Source: DASSUW01 sp963844205 (GTDB lineage Bacteria; Actinomycetota; Thermoleophilia; Solirubrobacterales; Solirubrobacteraceae). Taken from it: a stretch of DNA of 64,000 nucleotides. Every line of letters starts with the position of its first letter. Within the stretch, counting starts at the first letter, position 1. Positions 24,020 to 31,720 of the stretch are shown here, one piece after another. Position numbers and translations under genes: made by a program. The notes beneath the pieces are model-generated. The model did not search any database. It saw only the letters and a program-made list of their open reading frames with translations, and was not told the origin of the DNA. The stretch lies in NCBI GenBank assembly GCA_963844205.1, contig CAWJNK010000004.1, forward strand, positions 1 to 64,000, read 5' to 3'.

Positions 24020-24255
24020 GCGACGCGCCCGAACCCCCGCCCGGACCCGCCGAGTCGCGCGCCATCGAGCTGCTGCGCCTCCTCGGACGCGAGACCCCGG
24101 CCGTCAGCTCGCGCTTCACCTCGGACCTCGTCGCCCGCGCGCGTGCGCAGCATGCGTTTGCTGGGCCGCTGCGTGCGCTCGGCGGCCTCGTCGCAGCGCT
24201 CGCAACGGCGCTTGCGGGCGCCGTGCGGAGCGGTCGCGGGGAGCGGCGCTCGTGA
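24016..24255 (+). CDS. 79-aa single-helix membrane protein, possible anti-sigma-like partner
   Basis: ATG in ATGA with the sigma stop. Residues 1-50 are soluble (RAIELLRLLGRETPAVSSRF, TSDLVARARAQ) and residues 52-72 form a membrane helix (LRALGGLVAALATALAGAV). The order sigma then short membrane protein suggests an anti-sigma role, but the HxxxCxxC zinc motif is missing. The beginning SRFTSDLVARAR recalls the C-terminal half of anti-sigma domains. It overlaps mscS by four bases. Confidence 0.6.
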   Translation: MSDAPEPPPGPAESRAIELLRLLGRETPAVSSRFTSDLVARARAQHAFAGPLRALGGLVAALATALAGAVRSGRGERRS

Positions 24256-25064
24256 TCGCCACCGTCATCGAGCGCGCCGGCGACCAGCTCGGCCATTTCC
24301 TCCCGCGGTTGGCCGGCGCCCTGCTGCTGCTGATCGTCGGGCTGCTGGCGGCGATCCTGATCGGCCGGATCGTGCGCCGTGCGCTCGTGCGCGCGGGGCT
24401 CGACCGCTTCGCCGACCGCTCGGGAACGAGCGAGCTGCTCGCACAGGCCGGTCTCGGGAGCTCGCTCTCGGCGCTGGTCGGAACCGCCGTCCGGCTCACC
24501 ATCGTCGTGGTCGTGTCCTTCGCCGCGATGACGCTGCTCGGCCTCGAGTTCCTGAGCGACTCGCTCAACGAGGGCATCGTGTTCATCCCGCGGTTGCTCA
24601 CGGCCCTCGCGCTCGTGCTGATCGGCGTCGTGCTCGCCGCATTCGCGCGTGCCTGGCTCGAGCGGACGTCCGCACAGCTCGATTTCCCGGTGGCGATCGG
24701 GCCGATCGTGCAGGTGCTCGTGATCGTCCTGTTCGGACTCTGCGCGGCGGCGCAGGCGGGTGTAAGCGTGGCGCCCCTGACCGCGATCGCGATCGTGCTG
24801 CTCGGCGCGATTGCCGGGACGCTGGCGCTGGCGTTCGGACTTGGCGCGCGCGAGATCGCGCGGTCACTGACGAGCGGCCGCTACGCGCGCGCCGACTTCG
24901 AGATCGGGCAGACGATCCGCGTCGACGACGTGCGCGGCGAGATCGTCCGGATGGACGGAGCGGCGACGACGCTGAAGACCGACGACGCGACGATCCGCAT
25001 CCCGAACAGCATCCTCGTCGAGCGGATCGTCGTCGTGGAGTCGGGCGAGCCGCCGAGCATGTAA
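24252..25064 (+). CDS. MscS-like small-conductance mechanosensitive channel
   Basis: 270 residues from GTG 24252. Five hydrophobic stretches, including RLAGALLLLIVGLLAAILIG and LTAIAIVLLGAIAGTLALAF. The pore helix and start of the soluble domain read GLGAREIARSLTSGRYARAD. The beta domain FEIGQTIRVDDVRGEIVRMD, TTLKTDDATIRIPN is typical of MscS. The long C-terminal vestibule is short. Releases solutes on osmotic downshock. Sharing an operon with sigma factors suggests it is part of their stress response. Confidence 0.82.
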   Translation: MIATVIERAGDQLGHFLPRLAGALLLLIVGLLAAILIGRIVRRALVRAGLDRFADRSGTSELLAQAGLGSSLSALVGTAVRLTIVVVVSFAAMTLLGLEFLSDSLNEGIVFIPRLLTALALVLIGVVLAAFARAWLERTSAQLDFPVAIGPIVQVLVIVLFGLCAAAQAGVSVAPLTAIAIVLLGAIAGTLALAFGLGAREIARSLTSGRYARADFEIGQTIRVDDVRGEIVRMDGAATTLKTDDATIRIPNSILVERIVVVESGEPPSM

Positions 25065-25095
25065 CTCCTGCGCGCGCCGCGCCGTCAGGAACGGC

Positions 25096-25863
25096 GTGAA
25101 TGCGACGAAACGCAGCGAGGAGCGGCTCCTGTTCGCGCGGCTCCGGTCCGGCGGGAGCCCGGCGAGTCGCGACCAGGCCTTCCATCGCTATCTGCCGCTT
25201 GCCCTCAGCCTCGCCCGCCGCTACCGACACGCCGACGAGCCGATCGAGGATCTCGAGCAGGTCGCGGGAATCGGGCTGCTGAAGGCGATCGACCGCTTCG
25301 ATCCCGACCGTGGCACGGCGTTCAGCAGCTTCGCGGTACCGACCATCCTGGGTGAGATCCGTAGGCACTTTCGCGATACCACGTGGGCCCTACGGGTTCC
25401 GCGCCAGCTCCAGGAGCTGACGCTGCAGATCGAGCACGCGCGCGACGAGCTGACGACCTCGCTCGGTCGCCAGCCGACGATCGCCGAGCTGTCCGATCTC
25501 CTCGGCGCTCCGGAGGAGCTGGTGCTCCAAGCCCTCGATGTGACCGTCGCCCAATACGCGCTGCCGCTCGACGGGCCGGGACCCACCGAAGAGGGCGTGC
25601 CGGAGGCCGCTTCCGCCCGGCTCGACGAGGGCTTCGAGCGCGCGGAGGAGCGGGCCGTGCTGGCGCCGCTCCTCGCGACCCTCAGCCCCGCGGACGCCGA
25701 GATCGTGCTGCTGCGCTTCCGCGAGGACCTCACCCAGAGCGAGATCGCGCGTCGTGTCGGCGTCTCGCAGATGCACGTCTCGCGAGTGCTGTACCGGAGC
25801 ATCGTCAAGTTGCGCGACGGTGCTTCGTCCGCCGAGGACGAGGAGCATCCGCTCGCCCGCTGA
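25096..25863 (+). CDS. SigB/SigF-type stress sigma factor
   Basis: 255 residues from GTG 25096. Region 2 ALSLARRYRHADEPIEDLEQ, VAGIGLLKAIDRFDPDRGTA, FSSFAVPTILGEIRRHFRDT; region 3 LRVPRQLQELTLQIEHARDE; region 4 LRFREDLTQSEIARRVGVSQ, MHVSRVLYRS. The FAVPTILGEIRR...WALRVPR signature is that of the B/F/G sigma group for general stress. No anti-sigma RsbW or anti-anti-sigma gene is beside it. It probably recognises GTTT...GGGTA promoters such as the one at 22224. Confidence 0.9.
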   Translation: MNATKRSEERLLFARLRSGGSPASRDQAFHRYLPLALSLARRYRHADEPIEDLEQVAGIGLLKAIDRFDPDRGTAFSSFAVPTILGEIRRHFRDTTWALRVPRQLQELTLQIEHARDELTTSLGRQPTIAELSDLLGAPEELVLQALDVTVAQYALPLDGPGPTEEGVPEAASARLDEGFERAEERAVLAPLLATLSPADAEIVLLRFREDLTQSEIARRVGVSQMHVSRVLYRSIVKLRDGASSAEDEEHPLAR

Positions 25864-25911
25864 TCTGTGACGTGACGGTCTGGGGCGCCCCGGATGAGCC
25901 CCTCAGCCGCC

Positions 25912-25936
25912 GCTCGCCGCCTACGCGGCGGCGAGC
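25912..25936. terminator. Hairpin between convergent sigma and phosphoesterase genes
   Basis: GCTCGCCGCC (25912-25921) pairs perfectly with GGCGGCGAGC (25927-25936), with a five-base loop. It covers the stop codon of the minus-strand gene and lies 49 bases past the sigma stop. No T-tract. Probable bidirectional terminator. Confidence 0.5.
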
Positions 25937-26643
25937 AGCTTGTCGGCGAACTCGCCCGGCAGGCCCGCCGTTCGCACTTCGGCGGCGACCGCGTGGGCGT
26001 CGTACGGCGCCCGCTCTATGGCCGCCTCGACGCCGTCCGCGCCCGCGGTGAGCACGGCGAAGGCTCCGCGGGGATCGCCGTCCTTGGGCTTGCCGACCGA
26101 GCCGCAGTTGACGAAGAGGACCCCGCCGAAATCGCGGATCCACGGCTTGTGCGTGTGCCCGAAGACGAGGGCGTTGGCGTCTTCAGCGGCGGCGAGCCGC
26201 TCGAATAGCGAGGCCGGCTTGTCCTCGAACAGGTACTCGTTGACCTTGCGTGGTGAGCCGTGGACGAGGTGCACAGGCTTGCCCCCCACGTCGAAGCGCA
26301 CGTCGAACGGCAGGTCGCGCATGAAGTCCTTGGCAGACCGCGCGGTGTTGGCAAGCGTCCACTCGACGGAGCGCTGGCCGATCTCGCGGTCGTGGGGCGT
26401 GATGTACGCGCAGCCGCAGTCGTCGAGGTCACGGGCGATGGCGTAGTCGTAATTGCCGTAGATCGTCGGGATGGCGCGCTGCTCGACCAGCTCGCAGACC
26501 TCGTTCGGGTGCGGCCCGTAGCCGACGAGGTCCCCGCCGCAGTAGATGCGCTCGATCCCGAGCTCCTCGATCCGGTCGAGCGCGGCCTGGAGCGCGGGCA
26601 GGTTGGCGTGGATGTCGGTGATGACCGCGACCCGGTCGGCCAT
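25921..26643 (-). CDS. Metallophosphoesterase (YfcE/MPP-like)
   Basis: 240 residues from ATG 26643 (an ATG at 26667 would add eight). Metal motifs VAVITDIHANLPALQA (D-x-H), GGDLVGYGPHP (GD), GNYD (in place of GNH), HLVHGSP and VFGHTHKPW (GHxH). A Cys-rich loop DLDDCGCAYITPHD is an unusual insertion. The family hydrolyses phosphodiesters or nucleotides, or acts as a small phosphatase; substrate unknown. ATCGACGTCGAT, a perfect 12-base palindrome upstream, could be an operator. Confidence 0.85.
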   Translation of the reverse strand: MADRVAVITDIHANLPALQAALDRIEELGIERIYCGGDLVGYGPHPNEVCELVEQRAIPTIYGNYDYAIARDLDDCGCAYITPHDREIGQRSVEWTLANTARSAKDFMRDLPFDVRFDVGGKPVHLVHGSPRKVNEYLFEDKPASLFERLAAAEDANALVFGHTHKPWIRDFGGVLFVNCGSVGKPKDGDPRGAFAVLTAGADGVEAAIERAPYDAHAVAAEVRTAGLPGEFADKLLAAA

Positions 26644-26706
26644 GCCGGACAGGGTCGTCCGCTCCATCGACAAATGCAAATAGATCGACGTCGATGAGCC
26701 CATCGC

Positions 26707-27660
26707 GTGAAACGACTGGAGACCCCGCCGCTTGGCGACGGGTCCTCCACCGTGATCAACTACTCCCTCGGCATGCTCTCCACGCTGGACGACGCGACGG
26801 ACTGGCTCAACTCCGAGCCGCTCACGGCCGAAGGGCTGCGCGGACGTGTCGTGCTCGTCGACTTCTGGACGTACTCGTGCGTGAACTGGCTGCGCACGCT
26901 CCCGTACGTCCGGGCCTGGCACGAGCGGTACCGCGGCCGCGGGCTCACCGTCGTCGGCGCCCACGCGCCCGAGTTCGGCTTCGAGCACGACCTCGACAAC
27001 GTGCGCCGCGCGGTCGGCGACCTCGACGTCGGCTATCCGGTCGTCATCGACAACGACTTCACCATCTGGCGGGCGTTCGACAATCACTACTGGCCGGCCG
27101 TGTATCTCCTCGACGGCGACGGGCGTCTCCAGTTCCACCACTTCGGCGAAGAGGCCTACGAGGAGACCGAGCGAGCCGTCCAGCAGCTGCTCGGCGTGGA
27201 CGAGGAGCTCGCCGAAGTCGACGCCGGCGGCCTCGCGGAGGCCGCCGACTGGGCGGCGCTGCGGTCACCGGAGACCTACCTGGGGTACTCCCGCGGCGAG
27301 CGTCTCAGCGACGGGCCCAGCGACGGGCTCGCGCTCAACCGCTGGACGCTCGACGGCGACTGGACCGTCGACGAGGAGTCCGCCGTGCTCGAGGCGGCCG
27401 CCGGCTCGATCGCCTACCGCTTCGAGGGCCGCGACCTCAACCTGGTCCTTGCGGGGTCCGGCCTTCCCTTCACCGTGCGCCTCGACGGCCAGCCGCCCGG
27501 CGACGACCACGGGCTCGACGCCGACGAGGCGGGCAAGGGCACGCTCGCCGAGCCGCGGATGTACCAGCTCGTGCGCCAGCGCGGAGGCATCCGCGAGCGG
27601 ACGTTCGAGATCACGTTCGACAAGCCCGGCGTGCGCGCCTACGTCTTCACCTTCGGCTAG
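26707..27660 (+). CDS. Redoxin with DipZ-like C-terminal domain, second active-site Cys absent
   Basis: 317 residues. Thioredoxin-like domain with FWTYSCVNWLRTLPYVRAWH: in DipZ/TlpA relatives this is CxxC, here Cys-Val-Asn-Trp, so only one Cys remains. It is followed by VVGAHAPEFGFEHDLDNVRR and WPAVYLLDGDGRLQFHHFGE. Residues about 185-317 are a beta-rich domain like the C-terminal part of DipZ (LNRWTLDGDWTV, IAYRFEGRDLNLVL). No membrane part. Many actinobacterial members keep the CVNW form, so it is probably functional in another way, for example as a peroxidase-like or binding protein. Confidence 0.75.
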   Translation: MKRLETPPLGDGSSTVINYSLGMLSTLDDATDWLNSEPLTAEGLRGRVVLVDFWTYSCVNWLRTLPYVRAWHERYRGRGLTVVGAHAPEFGFEHDLDNVRRAVGDLDVGYPVVIDNDFTIWRAFDNHYWPAVYLLDGDGRLQFHHFGEEAYEETERAVQQLLGVDEELAEVDAGGLAEAADWAALRSPETYLGYSRGERLSDGPSDGLALNRWTLDGDWTVDEESAVLEAAAGSIAYRFEGRDLNLVLAGSGLPFTVRLDGQPPGDDHGLDADEAGKGTLAEPRMYQLVRQRGGIRERTFEITFDKPGVRAYVFTFG

Positions 27661-27759
27661 TGGGCCACTAGCGCCGAGGGAATTTCTCCGCCCCGAGAGC
27701 GTTCTTGATGGCTGGTGTCACTTGCCGGCCGACCGGTCGGCTCTTCAAAGGAGAAATCG

Positions 27760-29478
27760 ATGAATCCCAGAGGTACCAGCGGACGGCGCCGGGCGGCACG
27801 GAGGGCGCTTGCGAGCGCCGTGCTCGCGGCCGGCGTCGTGGCCGCCACCAGCGTCCCGGCCAGCGCGGCGGTGACCGCGTCCTTCAGCGCCGGCACCCTG
27901 ACCGTGAACGGCGACTCGCTCGACAACACGACCACGATCAGCCGGGACGCCGCGGGCAAGATCCTGGTCAACGGCGGCGCGGTCAGCGTGATCGGCGGCA
28001 CGGCCACGGTCGCCAACACGGCCCGCATCCAGGTCTTCGGCCTGGGCGGGAACGACACGATCACGCTGAGCGAGGTCAACGGCGCGCTGCCGGCGGCGAA
28101 CCTGTTCGGCGGCGCCGGCAACGACGTCCTGACCGGCGGTTCCGGCGGCGACCAGCTCTTCGGCCAGAGCGGCAACGACACGCTGCTCGGCAAGGGCGGG
28201 TTCGACCTGCTCTTCGGCGGCACCGAGAACGACACGCTCACCGGCGGCGACGCCGACGACCAGGTCTTCGGCCAGGGCGGCAACGACCGGATGATCTGGA
28301 ACCCGGGCGACGACACGGACCTCAACGAGGGCGGTGACGGCACCGATACCGTCGAGGTCAACGGCGGCAACGGAACGGAGCAGTTCACCACCACGGCGAA
28401 CGGCACCCGCGTCCGCTTCGACCGGCTCAACCCGGCGCCGTTCTCGATCGACATCGGCACCTCGGAGAACCTGGTGCTCAACGCCAACGGCGGCGACGAC
28501 AGCCACGCGGCCACCGGCAACCTGGCCACGCTCATCAAGGTCACCGTCGACGGCGGCGCCGGCAACGACAACCTGCTCGGCAGCAACGGCATCGACCTCC
28601 TGCTCGGCGGCGACGGTACCGACTTCGTCGACGGCCAGCAGGGCAACGACGTCGCGTTCCTCGGCGCCGGCGACGACACGTTCCAGTGGGATCCGGGCGA
28701 CGGCAGCGACGTCGTCGAGGGTCAGGACGGGACCGACGAGATGGTCTTCAACGGCAGCGCCGCGAACGAGCGCATGGAGGCCTCCGCCAACGGCGGGCGC
28801 ATCCGGTTCACCCGTGACGTCGCGAACATCGTGATGGATCTCAACGACGTCGAGTCGATCCTCGCCAAGACCCTCGGCGGCACCGACACGCTGACCGTCA
28901 ACGACCTGTCCGGGACCGATGTCGTCGACGTTCACGGCGACCTCGCCGGCAACGGCGGCGGCGACGATCTGGCGGCGGACACGGTCGTCGCGAACGCCAC
29001 GAACGGCGACGACGTCGTGGTCGTGAGCGGCACCGGCCCCAACGTGCAGGTCACGGGCCTCCGCGCCCGGATCTCCCTGTCCGGCGCCATCGCCGGCAGC
29101 GACCGCCTGCGCGTCAACGCGCTCCCCGGCGACGACGTGATCGACGCCTCCAGCGTGGCCGCCAACTCGGCGCTCCTCACGCTCGACGGCGGCGACGGCA
29201 GCGACGTCCTGATCGGCGGCGACGGGGCGGACGAGATCCTCGGCGGCGCCGGCGACGACGTGCTCATCGGCGGCCTCGGCAACGACACGATCGACGGCGC
29301 GCCCGGCGACGACATCGTCCTGCAGGCCGTCGGCGCCAACACCGCGAGCTCGGCGACCGTCGCCGGCAGCGCGTGGGTGAAGCGCCACACCCGCATCGTG
29401 AAGGGCAAGACCGTGCTCAAGGTCGACGGCGAGAAGCACAAGCTTCCGCGCGCCGACCGAGCCGATCTCGTGGCCTGA
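27760..29478 (+). CDS. Secreted RTX-type calcium-binding repeat protein
   Basis: 572 residues from ATG 27760, with AAAGGAG seven bases before. A signal peptide (RRALASAVLAAGVVAATSVP, cleavage after ASA). Groups of GGxGxDxL repeats: LFGGAGNDVLTGGSGGDQLF, LDGGDGSDVLIGGDGADEIL and others, separated by beta-rich segments such as TTANGTRVRFDRLNPAPFSI. Each nonapeptide binds Ca2+ in a parallel beta roll. There is no catalytic domain and no type I secretion gene nearby, so it probably leaves by Sec. Ends with a basic tail. Likely a surface or matrix protein; role unknown. Confidence 0.85.
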   Translation: MNPRGTSGRRRAARRALASAVLAAGVVAATSVPASAAVTASFSAGTLTVNGDSLDNTTTISRDAAGKILVNGGAVSVIGGTATVANTARIQVFGLGGNDTITLSEVNGALPAANLFGGAGNDVLTGGSGGDQLFGQSGNDTLLGKGGFDLLFGGTENDTLTGGDADDQVFGQGGNDRMIWNPGDDTDLNEGGDGTDTVEVNGGNGTEQFTTTANGTRVRFDRLNPAPFSIDIGTSENLVLNANGGDDSHAATGNLATLIKVTVDGGAGNDNLLGSNGIDLLLGGDGTDFVDGQQGNDVAFLGAGDDTFQWDPGDGSDVVEGQDGTDEMVFNGSAANERMEASANGGRIRFTRDVANIVMDLNDVESILAKTLGGTDTLTVNDLSGTDVVDVHGDLAGNGGGDDLAADTVVANATNGDDVVVVSGTGPNVQVTGLRARISLSGAIAGSDRLRVNALPGDDVIDASSVAANSALLTLDGGDGSDVLIGGDGADEILGGAGDDVLIGGLGNDTIDGAPGDDIVLQAVGANTASSATVAGSAWVKRHTRIVKGKTVLKVDGEKHKLPRADRADLVA

Positions 29479-29485
29479 ACCGCAT

Positions 29486-29522
29486 CCGGCGCGCGGGGGA
29501 GACCTGTTCCTCCGCGCGCCGG
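29486..29522. terminator. Strong hairpin between RTX and SRPBCC genes
   Basis: CCGGCGCGCGG (29486-29496) pairs perfectly with CCGCGCGCCGG (29512-29522), and the inner GGGA/TCC bases can extend the stem. It lies between two convergent stop codons. No T-tract. Probable bidirectional terminator. Confidence 0.6.
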
Positions 29523-29529
29523 CGCGCTC

Positions 29530-30024
29530 TCAGCCGAGCGAGATCGCGACCTGCTCGAGCTTGTCCATCCCCTCCTGCATGCCGCCCTCCATGCCGGAGT
29601 CGATGATGATGTCGCGCACCTCGCGACTCGGGCACTGGACGAGCAGCTCGAGCTGCGTGCGGCCGTCGACCTCGGTGAAGGTGACGAGGTTGATGACGGG
29701 GTCGTCGTCGCCGCCGGGGGCGCCCTCGTAGACCTCGGTGGTCACGATCCGCTCGTTCTCGACGATCTCGCGGTACTCGCCGTGGAATGCGACCTCGAAC
29801 CCGCCCGTCGCGATCATGACGTAGCGCCACGTGCCGCCGACCCGCAGGTCGATCTCCGCGCTCGTCACCGTGCCGCGATGGCCGCTCCACCACTGCTTGA
29901 CCAGCTCGGGCGTGGTGTACGCCTTGTAGACCAGGTGCTTGGGGGCGTCGAACTCCCGCGTGATGAGGATCTGCTCATCCGTGGGGAGCGTCACCGTCGC
30001 CGTGCCGCTACTCGTCACTGCCAT
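29530..30024 (-). CDS. SRPBCC (AHSA1-like) protein
   Basis: 164 residues with the typical pattern ITREFDAPKHLVYKAYTTPE, LVKQWWSGHRG, GGTWRYVM, FHGEYREIVENERIVTTEVY, and a C-terminal helix MQEGMDKLEQVAI. These START-like proteins bind hydrophobic ligands. They commonly pair with an ArsR regulator, as here: the genes overlap by 17 bases and are transcribed together. Confidence 0.88.
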   Translation of the reverse strand: MAVTSSGTATVTLPTDEQILITREFDAPKHLVYKAYTTPELVKQWWSGHRGTVTSAEIDLRVGGTWRYVMIATGGFEVAFHGEYREIVENERIVTTEVYEGAPGGDDDPVINLVTFTEVDGRTQLELLVQCPSREVRDIIIDSGMEGGMQEGMDKLEQVAISLG

Positions 30025-30370
30025 CTCCTTGCTCCTTCTGCTTGAGGTCTTCCAACACGCCGTCGAGCGCCTCGAAGCGCTCCGTCCACGTCCGCTCGTA
30101 GTCCTTCACCCAGTCGTGGATGGGCTTGAGCGCGCGGCCGTTGAGCCGGTAGAGCCGCTGCCGTCCGTCCTCGCGCACGTCGACCGCTCCCACTTCCCGG
30201 AGGACCCGCAGGTGCTTGGACACCTGGGGCTGGGCGAGCCCGAGCAGGCGCACGAGGTCGTTGACGGGGCGCTCCCCGCCGGCGAGGACGTCCAGGATCT
30301 GGCGCCGCCGGGGCTCGGCCACCGCGTTGAACGCGTCCGCTGTCGTCGCTGCTCGGGCCACGTCCCGCAT
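30008..30370 (-). CDS. ArsR-family regulator paired with SRPBCC protein
   Basis: 120 residues from ATG 30370. AFNAVAEPRRRQILDVLAGG, ERPVNDLVRLLGLAQPQVSK, HLRVLREVGAVDVREDGRQR, LYRLNGRALKPIHDWV. No Cys metal-binding motif, so this is the non-metal ArsR branch that controls an AHSA1 partner. The A+T-rich CATATGTCGATATAGGAATA at its start overlaps the ATG and may be its own operator. Confidence 0.88.
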   Translation of the reverse strand: MRDVARAATTADAFNAVAEPRRRQILDVLAGGERPVNDLVRLLGLAQPQVSKHLRVLREVGAVDVREDGRQRLYRLNGRALKPIHDWVKDYERTWTERFEALDGVLEDLKQKEQGDGSDE

Positions 30371-30419
30371 CATATGTCGATATAGGAATATGTCAAGCCG
30401 CCGGTACGATCGACGGCCC

Positions 30420-31343
30420 GTGACGCCGCTGCCCGACCGCGTGGAGCCGATGAAGGCGGTGCTCACCGACGAGCGCTTCTCGGACCCCGACTGGATCTTC
30501 GAGCGCAAGCTCGACGGGATCCGCTGCGTCGCGATCAAGGAAGACCGCACCGTCCGGCTGCTGTCACGCAACCACCTCAGCCTCGACGCGCGCTTCCCGG
30601 AGGTCGTCGAGGCGCTCGAGCGCGACCCCGCGACGAACGTGGTGCTCGACGGCGAGGTCGTGGCCTTCGACGGCGCGCAGACGAGCTTCGCCCGGCTCCA
30701 GCAGCGAGGCGAGCGGCCCGTGGCGGTCTTCTACTACGTGTTCGACGTGCTCTACGCGGAGGGCGAGGACACGACCGGGCTCCCGCTGCGCGAGCGCAAG
30801 GCCCTTCTCCGGCGGCTGCTCGCGTTCCACGGGCCGGTCCGGCTCACGCCGCATCGCAACCGCGACGGCGAGGCGCTGTTCCGCGAGGCCTGCCGCAAGG
30901 GGTGGGAGGGCCTGATCGCCAAGCGCGCCGACTCGCCCTACGTGCACGGCCGCTCACGCGACTGGCTCAAGCTCAAGTGCTCGGCCGAGCAGGAGCTGGT
31001 GATCGGCGGCTTCACGCCGCCGAAGGGCAGCCGCACGGACCTCGGCGCGCTGCTGCTCGGCTACTACGAGGGCAGCCGGCTGCGCTACGCCGGCAAGGTC
31101 GGCACCGGGTTCACGCGCTCGACGCTGCGCGACCTCGCCGGGCGGCTCGAACCGCTGAAACGCGACGACTCGCCGTTCGCCGACGCGGTCCGCGAGCGGG
31201 GCGCGACGTGGGTGGAGCCGCGCCTCGTCGCCCAGATCGGCTTCAGCGAGTGGACCCGCGACGGCCGGCTGCGCCACCCGCGCTTCCTCGGCCTGCGCGA
31301 GGACAAGGCGGCCGAAGAGGTGGTTCGCGAAGTGACCGGCTAG
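30420..31343 (+). CDS. ATP-dependent DNA ligase, LigD-ligase-like, stand-alone
   Basis: 307 residues from GTG 30420. Nucleotidyltransferase motifs: active-site Lys in FERKLDGIRC, motif III FYYVFDVLYAEG, motif IV EGLIAKRADSPY, motif V DWLKLKC. The OB-fold part has ELVIGGFTPPKGSRTDLGAL, LRYAGKVGTGF and the ending RHPRFLGLREDK, as in the ligase domain of LigD. Neither the polymerase nor the nuclease domain is present, and no Ku gene is nearby. Probably an accessory repair ligase. Confidence 0.85.
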   Translation: MTPLPDRVEPMKAVLTDERFSDPDWIFERKLDGIRCVAIKEDRTVRLLSRNHLSLDARFPEVVEALERDPATNVVLDGEVVAFDGAQTSFARLQQRGERPVAVFYYVFDVLYAEGEDTTGLPLRERKALLRRLLAFHGPVRLTPHRNRDGEALFREACRKGWEGLIAKRADSPYVHGRSRDWLKLKCSAEQELVIGGFTPPKGSRTDLGALLLGYYEGSRLRYAGKVGTGFTRSTLRDLAGRLEPLKRDDSPFADAVRERGATWVEPRLVAQIGFSEWTRDGRLRHPRFLGLREDKAAEEVVREVTG

Positions 31344-31555
31344 ACCAGCGCGACCACGTCGCGCCATTCGGGGTCGACGGCGTCGAGCCGCTCGACCACG
31401 TCCCGCCGCGCCGACTCGCCCGGGACCGGCACCGCCGCCGTGTCCCACGTCCGCGGCCGAGCGTTCGAGCGCAGCCCGAGCGTCCACTGAAGACCCGTGA
31501 GAATCCGCTCCGCCCGCTCGCTGCGCTCCCGCGTGACCAGGAACAACGTCGTCAT
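31340..31555 (-). CDS. 71-aa hypothetical protein
   Basis: MTTLFLVTRERSERAERILT, then GLQWTLGLRSNARPRTWD. Its TAG shares the palindrome CTAG with the ligase stop, so the two convergent genes overlap by four bases. No good ribosome-binding site is seen before the ATG. No family recognised. The frame is protein-like in composition but short, so it could be a chance ORF. Confidence 0.4.
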   Translation of the reverse strand: MTTLFLVTRERSERAERILTGLQWTLGLRSNARPRTWDTAAVPVPGESARRDVVERLDAVDPEWRDVVALV

Positions 31556-31720
31556 AGGAGTGCGAATACCCGATCCATGGCGTCGTACGCCACGTGTGTT
31601 CGAGCGGCCAGAGGGGTACTGCTAACTTTCGTCAGAAGTCCAGCGGGGGCCTGGCAGAAGGCGGGAGTGGGTGGCGTCCGCGGGGCGGAGGAGAACCACA
31701 ACGGGAGGGAGGCTCCCCCA

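Noticed and set aside
28090..29320. DNA repeats inside the RTX gene
   Set aside because: They reflect the coding of Ca2+-binding nonapeptides, not an independent DNA repeat.
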